A DNA stretch of 64,000 nt, taken from Rosenbergiella collisarenosi (lineage in GTDB: Bacteria; Pseudomonadota; Gammaproteobacteria; Enterobacterales; Enterobacteriaceae). The notes beneath the pieces are model-generated. The model was given only the letters and a program-made list of their open reading frames with translations, had not been told where the DNA came from and searched no databases. Positions 7,977-17,960 of this stretch are shown one piece after another. The position numbers were made by a program, and so were the translations under genes. Numbering within the stretch: position 1 is the stretch's first letter; the number at the start of each line of letters is the position of its first letter. The stretch covers positions 1 to 64,000 of the forward strand of contig NZ_JABBFP010000011.1 in assembly GCF_018494085.1 (NCBI RefSeq), in the 5' to 3' direction.

Positions 7977-9324
7977 TCTGATGCTGTCACCGGAGCGATT
8001 GCAGCGTTACCCATTTCTGTCACTGGTTTCTCCGCTTGGTGGAGTAGTCAAAAGTGCGACTACCTTGCGAAGTCGTGAATTGCATATTCCGCGTTTCCAT
8101 TCCGTCATTGCGGGGACGGGTTTTCTGTCGCTTGCCTATTCGCATATTGCCGACCTCGCCGGTAACACCAAAGGCCACGCTGAATTGACCGGATGCGGCG
8201 CAGATGAATCTCTGGATATGGCGTTGCTCCGGTCAGTGGCAGAGGCTGCCGAGCGCTACGCTACCTGTGTCTACGATAAACGTGATGTCAGAATTGCAAC
8301 TTTTAATGACATGGCGATCCAGGGAATTCGAGCAGAAGATATTCCGCGCTGTTCTGATGAAGAATATGCCAATCCTCGCTGCTTTATTCGCCCCATAGAC
8401 GAGCAGGCACCTCTGCGTTGGGTGGCGGGATATTCTTTGACAAGACGCGAAACATGCTGGGTTCCTCTGATGATGACCCATCTTTTTGCGCGTCCATGGC
8501 CATCAGAACATTTTTGGTTACCGATTTCGACAGGTGTCGCTGCTCATGTTGATCTCGCTCAGGCGGCTGTTTCTGCTATTTGCGAAGTTATTGAGCGAGA
8601 TGCGATCGCACTGACCTGGTTGCTGCAAATGGAACATCCTGCCGTTGTGACTGACGATGCAATCCCGCAGGAACATGCGGAAAAAGTCAGAAGATTGCGC
8701 AACAGTTGTCTGGAAAATCGGGTGTTCAATGCAACGCTGGATACCGGAGTACCTACTTTGTACAGCGTGCAGTTGCGAGCCGGAAGTGAGCGAGCAGCGC
8801 AGTTTGTGAACTGTTCCACACATTTTGATCCATGGGTTTCCTACGGGAAGCTCATTCGGGAAAGTGCGGTTGGGCGAACCATCCTTGAACATAATTTGCC
8901 GATCCCTGACGACATTCAGGACTTTATCGAACTGGAACACGGTGCAATCTTTATGGGCCGGAGGGAACACCGCTCAGCCTTTGATTTCCTGTTATCTCCG
9001 GAGAAACGTGGTGTCGGAGAGACACAGACACTGACTGCTCTTGCCCGAGGAATGCCTTCCGACCCCGCATTACAACTGCGCTACCTCACCAACCACTTCA
9101 CCAAACTGGGTATGGATATTGTCATGGTGGATATGACTACTGACGAATTACGGGATGCTGGGCTACATGTGGTTCGTGCCGTTATTCCCGGGTTGATGCC
9201 TATGTCGGCTTGCCACACAGCCCGCTATCTCGGGCACACCCGCTTGCACAATGTGAAACGCGAACTTGAAGCCCGCACTGGAAACCTCCGGACGATTAAC
9301 CCCTATCCCCAACCTTTTGCCTGA
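7963..9324 (+). CDS. YcaO cyclodehydratase (azoline formation)
   Basis: This 453-residue protein is a YcaO-domain enzyme. The ATP-binding helices are visible as SVAEAAERYAT and SAICEVIERDA (SxxExxER and ExxxE patterns), and the C-terminus is INPYPQPFA, the PxPxP tail important for cyclodehydratase activity. It converts Cys (and possibly Ser/Thr) of the precursor to azolines by ATP-dependent backbone phosphorylation. The start at 7963 is chosen over an in-frame one at 7921 because residues begin to look family-like there and the 14-base overlap implies coupling. Its partner follows directly. Confidence 0.92.
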   Translation: MNLHNLMLSPERLQRYPFLSLVSPLGGVVKSATTLRSRELHIPRFHSVIAGTGFLSLAYSHIADLAGNTKGHAELTGCGADESLDMALLRSVAEAAERYATCVYDKRDVRIATFNDMAIQGIRAEDIPRCSDEEYANPRCFIRPIDEQAPLRWVAGYSLTRRETCWVPLMMTHLFARPWPSEHFWLPISTGVAAHVDLAQAAVSAICEVIERDAIALTWLLQMEHPAVVTDDAIPQEHAEKVRRLRNSCLENRVFNATLDTGVPTLYSVQLRAGSERAAQFVNCSTHFDPWVSYGKLIRESAVGRTILEHNLPIPDDIQDFIELEHGAIFMGRREHRSAFDFLLSPEKRGVGETQTLTALARGMPSDPALQLRYLTNHFTKLGMDIVMVDMTTDELRDAGLHVVRAVIPGLMPMSACHTARYLGHTRLHNVKRELEARTGNLRTINPYPQPFA

Positions 9325-9332
9325 GAAACGTG

Positions 9333-9956
9333 ATGATTATCGTCTACGAGCGAGAGTTCGATGCTGCAGTTGCTCATGCGTTGCAACAACGTTGTGCGCA
9401 TAGTTCTCTGATTCCCTTAGAGGACGCCAAAAAGCGTGCCTGGGAGTCTGAGCCAACAACCTTTGTGGTGATCATTCTGACCGGCAGGCATCCTGCATCG
9501 TTGCCCATACTCACACATCAGTTACATGTGGCTGCGATACCTCATACCGCGGTCATACTTTCCGATGATGCGCTTACTTTTGGTCCGCTGGTGCTGCCGG
9601 GAAAATCGGTTTGTTATCAATGTGCTTTGAAACGCAGCGCCAGCATGGTTGAAAAACCCCGAACACCAAAGCAGGACCGTGATTTTCACGCATTTGTTGA
9701 GAAGTCAGCTGCCTGTGAATTACGTGGTTACATGCCGGGACTAATTGAAATGGCGTTGCTTAAAATATCCCAGCATCAACGCTGTCAGCCTGTTGATGCT
9801 GGGATAATGACAGTTTTTAGTCTTACAGATGGTCACGCCATCGAAAGCCGCATTTTGGCATTACATGGTTGCGATTGCCGCAATCTGTCATTCACATCCT
9901 CTGAGGAGCGCTGGACACAGCATTTGCGAAGCGGGCTGGAGGCGTTGCTGCAATGA
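9333..9956 (+). CDS. Zinc-binding cyclodehydratase partner (C-terminal part of an ocin-ThiF/F-protein)
   Basis: The 207-residue product contains the end of the TOMM partner-protein fold: FGPLVLPGKSVCYQCALKR gives a CxxC pair and HGCDCRNL gives a CxC pair, together the four-Cys zinc site of C/F proteins. It lacks the N-terminal RRE half usual in the family; an RRE occurs instead at the front of the next gene. It probably docks the precursor on YcaO and activates it. GTG at 9330 is an alternative start. The stop overlaps the next ATG by four bases. Confidence 0.8.
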   Translation: MIIVYEREFDAAVAHALQQRCAHSSLIPLEDAKKRAWESEPTTFVVIILTGRHPASLPILTHQLHVAAIPHTAVILSDDALTFGPLVLPGKSVCYQCALKRSASMVEKPRTPKQDRDFHAFVEKSAACELRGYMPGLIEMALLKISQHQRCQPVDAGIMTVFSLTDGHAIESRILALHGCDCRNLSFTSSEERWTQHLRSGLEALLQ

Positions 9957-12457
9957 ATAATATAAATCCCAGCGATGTGTTGCCTGAAAACCTCGTCAGC
10001 TCCGGCATGTCCGCCAGCCAGTTTGAGCAGAATGAGGATTTACAGATAGGTTTACCCGTAAGACCTGTTTTAATCCCCGAGTTGGTATGGGTCCCCGTTT
10101 CACTCACCAGCCTGACATTATATGGTTCACAGATACCCCGCACACTTCATTGTGCTCAAGGAGTAACAATACTGCGCAAACTCCTATCCCTGCTGGACGG
10201 TAGTAAAACGCTTGATGAGCTAAGTCTGCTGTTTGACAATCAGATAGAGGGTGGGGCTAAGGGGTTTATCTCGCTGCTATTCCGTTATGGTCTATTGGAG
10301 GAGGGTGATGATCAGCGTTTGGCCGAATGCTGTGAAGATGAAAACATTACCGCTTGGTATGGACGTTTTATTGGGAACACGCGTAAGCATGCTAACCGGG
10401 CTGCTGTGGTTGATGCGGTAAAACGGATTGTACCACTTGTTGTAGCACCAGCAGAGCTTTACGACTCGATGTTACGGACCATTGAGGGCATTCCATTCGC
10501 CGATGCACATGTCATCGCCATTGAAGATCTGTCAGCATTTCCAGCCAATGCCACACATGCAATATTTATTGGCTATACAGAGGTACATGCCACTGCACTG
10601 GAAGCCATCATGGATGCCTGGCTTGCAATGGGGCATCCTTATTTTTGCGCCAGAATTGGTCAGGAAGAGATGCAACAGGGCCCCTATGTGATTCCTGGAT
10701 TCAGCGCAACCCATCGCTGTGCAGCAAAACAACTTTCTGTTCCGAATGATCAATCCGACCCGCTGATTGCTGCCTGGTGGGCCGTTCTGGCTGTACATGA
10801 ATTCACTCAGGTGTTGTCGGGGCTGACCCGTGAACTCTATATTAATACGTTGCGATTGCATGATCTGAGCGGTCAGGGCCGTTATATTCAGCGGGTCCGT
10901 ATTGCACGTCTCTGGGGCACCCCCTGGGAGAATGGTGATATTCAGGCCAGTACTGAAGGGGGATATATCAGCTGGCTGCATCACGTCAGTACCCGGCCGC
11001 CGCCGCATGAATATCTTGCGCCAACATTGTTCCAGACCCACTTTTCACTGAAAAATATCAAGCTTTATGCTGAGTCGGGGCTAGCCTTATTACCCGCAAC
11101 GGATTCGACATCAAAGCTGACATGGTCAGCAACCGCTGATGTACCTCCTTTGCCGCTAATCATGGTGTCTGGAGCGCAACAGACGATTACTCCAACCATT
11201 TTGAGCACTTTGCTGAGATATAGCGCTGGTCGCCAGACGTCAGAAAGCGGTGTCTCGCGTCGCATTGCGCCATCAGCGGGCAGTCTGCAATCGGTCTCGT
11301 TCTATCTAGTAGTCAATGATGCAGAGGGTATTGCGCCGGGTATCTATTACTACAATGGCGAGTCACACCAGTTACAGCATATAACTCATACCCAGCAAAG
11401 CACACTGATGCGATTACTGTATGGCCCCCTAGGCGAGCAGGAACCTGACAGGCCAGCAGTGACATTGTTGCTCACCAGCTATCTTGCGCGGTTGCGGGAC
11501 AAATATGATGACTTTGGACTGAATCTTGCCTATCTGGACACTGGTGTAGCCAGTAGTTACCTAAATGTCTGTGCCGCAGCACTGGGTTGTCATCTGAGTG
11601 AACCATATATCACTGATTATACTCAGCTTACGGAATTGTTGTTCCAGTCAGAAGGAGGACATGAACATTTGGTCACGTCAGTGTTCCATCTGTTCGTGTC
11701 AGAGACCCCCACCAACGCCGATGCAGTAAACCCGCTCCTGGTAAGAAAAGTGAGTAGCAGCGAACTGTTGCTGAGTTATCAGGGATATTGTGGAATCAGC
11801 CAGTCAGAAGCAGCTCGTGACACACTACGCGGCTGGCAGGAAAAGCTGTTGGCAACTTTACATCAATCAGACACTTCAATCGGTGAAACATTATTAAAAC
11901 GACGCGCCCGATATGACTTCGCTGCGAGAGAGGTGCCAGCCCCCATCGTGGAGAGGTTGGTCGCACTGATGTTAATCGAGCAAACGAGACACGCTTTTAA
12001 GGAGGCCGGTCAGCCACTGTGGCAACCCTGGGTTATTTTGCCGAAAACGGATGGGGCTGGTGGTGCCGGAGTTTATGCCTGCGACGCCAGCGAACGCGCA
12101 AGCTGGACGTGTTTAGGCTATTTAACGCCGGAACAACTCAATGCCTGTGTTAATCAGGCCAGTTTTGCCCGTGCAGGGCTGATTTTACTGGTAGTGACAC
12201 GAATGGGAGCCTTACTGTCTTCCCGGGGCAAGCAGGGGTACTGTGACGCTCAACGTCAGGCAGGTGCCGCTATTGCATTAGCTTGGATGGGGGCGACAGA
12301 TGCAGGTCTGGTGGGCGCCCCCTGTGGTGGCTTTTTAGAGCATGGACTACGGAATCAGGGAATAGACGGATTTCATCAAAGTGTGATGTTTTCCCTGGTG
12401 CTGGGACAGCCAGCTTTGCTACCGCAAACCACAGGGAGCACAGATGCAGTTCTCTGA
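9953..12457 (+). CDS. RRE / degenerate F-domain / SagB-type dehydrogenase fusion
   Basis: At 834 residues this is much longer than SagB (~300). Residues 1-110 look like a PqqD-like RRE (leader-binding) domain (TILRKLLSLLDGSKTLDELS). Residues ~110-340 repeat the partner-protein pattern with GPYVIPGFSATHRCAAKQ, but the zinc Cys residues are lost. Residues ~385-600 are the FMN-dependent SagB dehydrogenase (SRRIAPSAGSLQSVSFYLVV, APGIYYYN), which oxidises azolines to azoles. Residues ~660-834 resemble a second nitroreductase half (RQAGAAIALAWMGATDAGLV). Domain borders are by eye. The fusion explains why the preceding protein lacks an RRE. Confidence 0.85.
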   Translation: MNNINPSDVLPENLVSSGMSASQFEQNEDLQIGLPVRPVLIPELVWVPVSLTSLTLYGSQIPRTLHCAQGVTILRKLLSLLDGSKTLDELSLLFDNQIEGGAKGFISLLFRYGLLEEGDDQRLAECCEDENITAWYGRFIGNTRKHANRAAVVDAVKRIVPLVVAPAELYDSMLRTIEGIPFADAHVIAIEDLSAFPANATHAIFIGYTEVHATALEAIMDAWLAMGHPYFCARIGQEEMQQGPYVIPGFSATHRCAAKQLSVPNDQSDPLIAAWWAVLAVHEFTQVLSGLTRELYINTLRLHDLSGQGRYIQRVRIARLWGTPWENGDIQASTEGGYISWLHHVSTRPPPHEYLAPTLFQTHFSLKNIKLYAESGLALLPATDSTSKLTWSATADVPPLPLIMVSGAQQTITPTILSTLLRYSAGRQTSESGVSRRIAPSAGSLQSVSFYLVVNDAEGIAPGIYYYNGESHQLQHITHTQQSTLMRLLYGPLGEQEPDRPAVTLLLTSYLARLRDKYDDFGLNLAYLDTGVASSYLNVCAAALGCHLSEPYITDYTQLTELLFQSEGGHEHLVTSVFHLFVSETPTNADAVNPLLVRKVSSSELLLSYQGYCGISQSEAARDTLRGWQEKLLATLHQSDTSIGETLLKRRARYDFAAREVPAPIVERLVALMLIEQTRHAFKEAGQPLWQPWVILPKTDGAGGAGVYACDASERASWTCLGYLTPEQLNACVNQASFARAGLILLVVTRMGALLSSRGKQGYCDAQRQAGAAIALAWMGATDAGLVGAPCGGFLEHGLRNQGIDGFHQSVMFSLVLGQPALLPQTTGSTDAVL

Positions 12458-13514
12458 AGCCAGAAATCAGCAAATTAACTCCAGCTACTGGTCTATGCGT
12501 AAGGACGTGGTAGGCAGCGAGATTGACCTGCTAACCACCGTGATCGCTGGTGGCCAGTTCGAGCGTGCACTCAAATTGTCCGGGCCAGGACGTCTGATAG
12601 CTGCGGAGCTTTCACGGCCGGTAAAGTACACCGAACTACTGCATCAGCTTATCCAGCATTATCCTCATCATTCTGAAAATGAACTATCTGTGGCGTTACG
12701 GAGCATGCTACGTAAATTTCATGAAGCGGGTTTCATCCAGGCTGATCGTGCATCACTTGACAGCCTGAACCTTTCAGATCCTGCACGATCTCAGCGTAGG
12801 TCATTAGAGCGATGGGCATTACCTAATCCTGACCTGTTGGCCGTAAGGCTGGCTCGTTGGGTGAAGAAGCTACCATCGTTGTATCGCCATCTGCTTCTTG
12901 ACCTGCTGGTTGCCGCAGCTCTTTTCTTCCTCTGGCAAGCTATAGGGCACTATGCGCCTCTTGATCACCTCGTTGCAGTGACGCCAGGTACTGTCCTTAT
13001 GGTGATTTGCTTATGGATGACATGGATAGCTTCACATGAGCTTGCACATGCTACTGTGTGCCGTTTTTATGGTTTCCCGGTTGCAGGTGCCGGATTCATG
13101 TTTCGTGGCTTTTTTGTTCCCTCCATTTATGTCAATACCAGTTCAGTCCAGCTTTCATCCCGACGCAGCCTCCATTTTCAGGTCGCACTGGCGGGTCCAC
13201 TGTCAGATTTGATATTTGCAGGTGGATGCGCAGCATGGATGCTGATTTATGATCCACTCCACCCACTCTTTCTGGTCGGTGAGTACGCTTCGTTGGGCAT
13301 GGTAATGGGGTTGTTTTTCAATCTGACACCCTTCAGGGCATCTGATGGAAGCAGCATGTATTATGCCCTGTTTTCATCAGCATCTCATTTGACCCCGGCC
13401 CGAGGAACACTGTGTCGTGTGTCTATTGGCAGACTGGTCTTTGCGTTGTGGGTAGTGCTGTATGTAATGCTGGTGATGGTTTTACTGGCTCGCATGACAG
13501 GAATGCTGCCATGA
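12444..13514 (+). CDS. M50-type membrane metalloprotease with PqqD-like N-terminus
   Basis: The 356-residue protein has a soluble N-terminal part (1-125) resembling a PqqD/RRE winged helix, then about six membrane helices. HELAH at 198-202 is the zinc-binding HExxH inside a helix, and NLTPFRASDG with Asp301 is the second M50 motif. It is therefore a site-2-protease relative that may bind the leader and cut it at the membrane. A non-proteolytic or immunity role is possible. Start follows GGGAG and overlaps the previous gene by 14 bases; the stop overlaps the next ATG. Confidence 0.87.
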   Translation: MQFSEARNQQINSSYWSMRKDVVGSEIDLLTTVIAGGQFERALKLSGPGRLIAAELSRPVKYTELLHQLIQHYPHHSENELSVALRSMLRKFHEAGFIQADRASLDSLNLSDPARSQRRSLERWALPNPDLLAVRLARWVKKLPSLYRHLLLDLLVAAALFFLWQAIGHYAPLDHLVAVTPGTVLMVICLWMTWIASHELAHATVCRFYGFPVAGAGFMFRGFFVPSIYVNTSSVQLSSRRSLHFQVALAGPLSDLIFAGGCAAWMLIYDPLHPLFLVGEYASLGMVMGLFFNLTPFRASDGSSMYYALFSSASHLTPARGTLCRVSIGRLVFALWVVLYVMLVMVLLARMTGMLP

Positions 13515-16108
13515 TGAATAACAACGCTGTTTTCTATGATAGTGAGCGAATCGTTATTGAGATAGCCAGCTTCGGTTTTCTGCGTCTGGCTGGTTTGTCG
13601 GTTGATAATGCTGCGGCGTTAAATCGTGAAGAAAGTAAGCGAACATATGAAGCGTTGCGTCAATCGAAACAGGAAAAAATTCGGCTGGCGCAGGCCTGCA
13701 CAGATAGCCTCTATCAGGCGATATCGGTGATCAATGATAATAATGTTCGTCAGAATCTGCTCAATCTGCGGCGTGCTATCTACAATGATCGCAAAATAAA
13801 ATTATCAACAGCGTCATCCGCCCGCCTCACGCAAGATGCTCCTGAGACTTTAAGGCTCCTTGAGCAGTATCAGGGTGAGTTGGAGCGGATTGAAAGCCGT
13901 TTTCATCACTTTTGTCTTGCCGTTCAGCAGGATATTGATTCCTCGCGGGATCTTCTCTGGCGCGTAGCAGCCATTCCTGAGTTTCGGCAAGCTTTGGCAC
14001 TGGCAGCACCCTCCCTGATGACTGGCCTCATCGGTAGCGCATCTCACAATATTCCGCGTAAAAAAAGGCGTGCGCTAGAAAGAAGTCTGTTCAGCTTTTT
14101 TATCCGTGCCACGATGAAGACAAGTCCTTTTAGTCATTTTGGCTGCACAGCCGCGGTTGTGGTTAACAGATCGCAGAAAATTGGTGAAAACCGCACGGCT
14201 CAGATGGAGCTTCATCAGCACACTCAGCTAAATCGTAGTATCGCGGTAAGCCTCCGCGAGGCACTTTATCAACCCGTCTCATTATTCGAACGAAATTTAC
14301 CCTTAATACGAAATCCGTCTGTGCGTCTTTGTTTACGCCATGATGATAACGGTCAGGAACTGAAAAGTGTCCATGTTCCAGTGCGGCAGTATCAGTCTCG
14401 CCAGGGAATGCTGTGGGCAGAAGAGCATAGCATCAACCGGACACAGCTTGTCCCAGTTTTAACTTTACTGGGTGACATGCCAGCGAGGTTCACGCCAAGT
14501 GAATTGCTTGCGAAGATGGAAGGGCTAGGGTACAGCAACACAGATGCAAAACGTCTAATCCGACAGTTACTCAGGCAGGATATAGTTCGCCCCGCAATCC
14601 AGTGGAATGCGCATGAGCCATCACCTGCTAACCGTCTCTCCAGAGAGCTGGAAAAGCTAATTCCCTTTCTTCCTGATGTATTGCCCTGGCTGGAGGTGAT
14701 CCAGGAGCTGAGCTCTATTGAAGAGCGGGCAATCCATTTCAGTGCTATTACCGCCGATCAACGTCCTGCGGTGCTACATGCAATCCAGCAGCAATGGCAC
14801 CATTTGCATTCCCTGCTCGATAATCGTCCGAAACCCGACGTGCGTTCGCTGGTTTTTGAAGACGTCAAAACTACGGAATCTGTTATGACGTTACCTGCCG
14901 GATTTGTTGAAAAAACGGCTGAACGTATTGCGCGGGTACTGGCATCATGCGCGCATTTTTCTATGGATTATCTGTGGCTGCATCGACGGTTCATTGAGAT
15001 TTTTGGTGAAGGGGGGGAATGCGTCAATGTTGCCGAATTTATTACTACTTCCTGGCAGGCCTTTATTCAGTTCAGCATAGGCTATCACCCTATGACCTGG
15101 TCAGCATTGCATACGATGTCGCACGATATCCCGGTAGATAAAACAGCGTTACCACTGACGGTTTATTTTCAGATCGATGCGGAAAATAGCGAGCAGGTCA
15201 TGCAGGGCACTCCGCGGGTGATAATCAATCTGGCTTACAACCGGCTAGGGTGGCAATCCGCACGTCAAACTTCTCCTGACGCAGCCTCACCACTCACACA
15301 GCAAATTAGCGACTGGCTTAGCGTTGCTGGCAGAAAAAGACGGCTGGCCACGCTTTCTGTGAGCGGTGAATCGAGCAATCTTCAGGCGCATGCCCGGCTT
15401 AGCGATGCCGTGCTGTGTGTTGACGAGGAATCCCAACATGCTGATGACTTGCGTTTAAGCGATTTGCGCCTTTACCACAATAGTGAAACCGGGTTACTGG
15501 AACTGACTGATGCCTTAGGGACGCCTTTGCAGTTGCAGTACCTGGGAGGAAGTACTCCCATGCCAGCATGGGGGCCGAAGTACCTGCTGATTGCACTGTC
15601 CGAGCCTGTTCAGGTGGGGCGACCTGGTACTGACATGATTATAGCCACCGACAATCCGCAAAGTGCTGAAAAGCACGTTCGCCATCAGCCGAGGTTGGAG
15701 ATTGAGAATTGTGTGCTTATCAGGGAAACCTGGTGGGTGCGTTCCTCCTGGTTTAAACAGCACTATCCCTCTACCACGCCAGAAGAGCGGGTGGCGTCCC
15801 TGCTTGATATTTTTGCCGCATGGAATATCCCTGACGAAGTTTTTGTGCATGGTCAGCATAGTGATTTCTTCAGCTGGGAGGCATTAGCCGCTACCAGTAT
15901 GCGCAAACCGATGTGGTGTAGGGCAGGTAACTCGATGTCTGCTGATTATCTATTTGATTTAGCGAGGGATGCGGAGTGGCTGGTGTTGCGCGAAGCATTA
16001 CCTTCACCCTCTGCCGCATGGTGCTTTAGGGATGGAAAGCCTTATGTCAGTGAATTCATGCTTGAGATGAACGTGACGTTGAAGAGTGGTAAGGAGAGTA
16101 GCACTTGA
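13511..16108 (+). CDS. LanB-type dehydratase, glutamylation domain protein
   Basis: This 865-residue protein matches the lantibiotic dehydratase N-terminal domain, including RATMKTSPFSHFGCTAAVVV, the family's substrate- and tRNA-contact region. It would use glutamyl-tRNA to glutamylate Ser/Thr in the core. It lacks the C-terminal elimination domain, supplied separately at 7068. That split arrangement is known from thiopeptide and goadsporin pathways. An open frame extends up to 13412, but ATG at 13511 overlaps the M50 stop (ATGA) and fits the family start. Its last bases overlap the HlyD gene. Confidence 0.92.
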   Translation: MMNNNAVFYDSERIVIEIASFGFLRLAGLSVDNAAALNREESKRTYEALRQSKQEKIRLAQACTDSLYQAISVINDNNVRQNLLNLRRAIYNDRKIKLSTASSARLTQDAPETLRLLEQYQGELERIESRFHHFCLAVQQDIDSSRDLLWRVAAIPEFRQALALAAPSLMTGLIGSASHNIPRKKRRALERSLFSFFIRATMKTSPFSHFGCTAAVVVNRSQKIGENRTAQMELHQHTQLNRSIAVSLREALYQPVSLFERNLPLIRNPSVRLCLRHDDNGQELKSVHVPVRQYQSRQGMLWAEEHSINRTQLVPVLTLLGDMPARFTPSELLAKMEGLGYSNTDAKRLIRQLLRQDIVRPAIQWNAHEPSPANRLSRELEKLIPFLPDVLPWLEVIQELSSIEERAIHFSAITADQRPAVLHAIQQQWHHLHSLLDNRPKPDVRSLVFEDVKTTESVMTLPAGFVEKTAERIARVLASCAHFSMDYLWLHRRFIEIFGEGGECVNVAEFITTSWQAFIQFSIGYHPMTWSALHTMSHDIPVDKTALPLTVYFQIDAENSEQVMQGTPRVIINLAYNRLGWQSARQTSPDAASPLTQQISDWLSVAGRKRRLATLSVSGESSNLQAHARLSDAVLCVDEESQHADDLRLSDLRLYHNSETGLLELTDALGTPLQLQYLGGSTPMPAWGPKYLLIALSEPVQVGRPGTDMIIATDNPQSAEKHVRHQPRLEIENCVLIRETWWVRSSWFKQHYPSTTPEERVASLLDIFAAWNIPDEVFVHGQHSDFFSWEALAATSMRKPMWCRAGNSMSADYLFDLARDAEWLVLREALPSPSAAWCFRDGKPYVSEFMLEMNVTLKSGKESST

Positions 16109-17214
16109 AGAGTCGTGATGAGGGGAACCGCGATGAACAGGATGTACAGGGAGATGCGGCCCTGAAAATAATTACCGGGACTCTGGGCCGGCCAACAGCA
16201 GCCGCAGGAATAGCTGAGCAAAAGCATGGCAAGGCCGTCAGGCGCTATCTGCGTTGGGCCGCCACTGGTGTGCTATTGATTTTGGTCTGTGCAGCGGGGA
16301 TACACTGGGGGCAGAGGCACCCGCAACAGATAAATGTTCCCTCACCCAGGAACGAGAGCAACGTTGTGGCCGTAGAACCAGTGGTGGATAAAGTTCAGCC
16401 GATTGCAGAGCAAAATCTTTCCGCGGCTGGCCTGATCAAAGCTCAGCAAATTTCGACAGTGTCAGCTGAAATCACTGGCACTGTAGCCAAAATTTATGTG
16501 AAACGCGGCCAGTTCATCAAACAGGGAGAGCCTGTCGCTGAGCTAGACACAGCTTATCAGCAGAACGCGGTGGATGAAGCGACGACAAAGTTGTATTCAG
16601 CGCAAAACGATCTTTTACGCCAGCAGAATTTGCTTCCACTGATGAAAGCACGCTATGAGCGACAGATGAAGCTTTCGTTAACGCATATGACTTCAGTACA
16701 GGAAGTGGATAACGCCAGAATTGACTGGATCAATACGGCTTCTGAGGTGCACAGTATGGACCTTCAGGTTCAGGATGCGAAAAATGTACTCGCACGTAAT
16801 CAGATCAACCTGAGCAAAGCTATTATCCGCGCGCCATTTGATGGCATGGTGGTGTCACTGGATGCCGCGCTAGGTGAGATTGTTTCCCCGGTGTCCTCTG
16901 CAGACAGCTATGCGCGTACCGGTATCGCCACCATCGTTTCAACTTCTCCTTTTCATGCCGACGTTTGGGTGCCGGAATCATTTCTCTCCAGAGTGATGAC
17001 CGGACAAGCCGTAACGGTATCTCCTGATGGGCTGAACAACGTAACAGTGCCCGGCACTGTCAGCTTTATTTCTCCAGTAGTGGATGAAAGCCGTGCGGCA
17101 GTTCTGATTCAGATTGAGTTAAAGAAAGGTCCGCGGGAACTCAAACACAATATGTCTGTACATGTCGACTTTCAGCGCACAGAGTTGCTAGGAAAAGAGG
17201 GGAAATCAGTATGA
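16105..17214 (+). CDS. HlyD/MacA-type periplasmic adaptor
   Basis: The 369-residue protein has one N-terminal membrane helix (about 48-66), then a biotinyl-lipoyl half (VSAEITGTVAKIYVKRGQFI), a helical hairpin with coiled-coil character (~130-210), the second lipoyl half (AIIRAPFDGMVVSLDAALGE) and a beta-barrel domain: the membrane-fusion-protein order. It links an inner-membrane exporter to an outer-membrane channel such as TolC, which is not encoded here. The start is TTG with AAGGAGAG before it; no in-frame ATG exists before the membrane helix. Couples by overlap to both neighbours. Confidence 0.92.
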   Translation: MKSRDEGNRDEQDVQGDAALKIITGTLGRPTAAAGIAEQKHGKAVRRYLRWAATGVLLILVCAAGIHWGQRHPQQINVPSPRNESNVVAVEPVVDKVQPIAEQNLSAAGLIKAQQISTVSAEITGTVAKIYVKRGQFIKQGEPVAELDTAYQQNAVDEATTKLYSAQNDLLRQQNLLPLMKARYERQMKLSLTHMTSVQEVDNARIDWINTASEVHSMDLQVQDAKNVLARNQINLSKAIIRAPFDGMVVSLDAALGEIVSPVSSADSYARTGIATIVSTSPFHADVWVPESFLSRVMTGQAVTVSPDGLNNVTVPGTVSFISPVVDESRAAVLIQIELKKGPRELKHNMSVHVDFQRTELLGKEGKSV

Positions 17215-17960
17215 TGCAGGGAGAAACGGCTGTCGTAGTCACGGAGGATGCGGTGGCACAAGCCGCCATCTGTTTACAGCAGGTAAGTAAAGCCTATCGC
17301 CGCAATCGGGAGCACATTCAGGTTTTAGATAATCTGGACCTGCAGGTCAATAAAGGCGAAATGATCAGTATCATGGGGCCTTCGGGTGCCGGTAAATCGA
17401 CGCTGCTAGATGTCATTTCGGGCGTTACTACTGCCGACGGTGGCCAAGTATTACTGGCAGGACATGACTTTGCTCTGCTGTCCGAAGCACAGCGAACCCA
17501 GGTGCGCGGCCGGCATATTGGCTTTATTTTCCAGTTCTACTGCCTCATCCCAGTGCTAAATGCCTGGCAGAATATCGAGTTGCCATTGGGTCTGTGGAAG
17601 ATGTCTAAAGCGGATCGCCAGATACGCGTCAATGCCGCGCTGGATATGGTGGCGATGAAACACCGCCAGCAGCATCTGCCCAGTGAACTTTCTGGTGGGG
17701 AACAACAGCGCATCGCTATTGCGCGGGCTGTTGTCAGCAACCCTGACATTGTTCTGTGTGATGAACCAACAGGCGATCTTAATCGTGAAATGGGTAAAAC
17801 CATCATGACACTGCTACGTCAGCTTTGCGTCGAGTATGGCAAAACCGTGGTGGTGGTAACACATGATCATGATGTAGCGCTGTATGCTGATCGACACTAC
17901 CGGCTCGAAAATGGCAGGCTTCTTGAGGAAAATGCTGCTGAAGTGAAGGCTCGAGTATGA
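17211..17960 (+). CDS. MacB/LolD-type ABC exporter ATPase
   Basis: The 249-residue ATPase carries Walker [10 protein letters not shown] (56-64), signature LSGGEQQ (160-166) and Walker [13 protein letters not shown]. The [21 protein letters not shown] stretch around the Q-loop is that of the MacB/LolD/FtsE group. It overlaps HlyD upstream and the first FtsX-type permease downstream by four bases each. Unlike MacB, the ATPase is separate from the permease. It drives the tripartite exporter, probably moving the mature peptide across the envelope. Confidence 0.93.
   Translation: MMQGETAVVVTEDAVAQAAICLQQVSKAYRRNREHIQVLDNLDLQVNKGEMISIMGPSGAGKSTLLDVISGVTTADGGQVLLAGHDFALLSEAQRTQVRGRHIGFIFQFYCLIPVLNAWQNIELPLGLWKMSKADRQIRVNAALDMVAMKHRQQHLPSELSGGEQQRIAIARAVVSNPDIVLCDEPTGDLNREMGKTIMTLLRQLCVEYGKTVVVVTHDHDVALYADRHYRLENGRLLEENAAEVKARV

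Noticed and set aside
10532-11041. 169-codon frame antisense to the dehydrogenase gene
   Set aside because: It is a shadow of a recognisable enzyme on the other strand.
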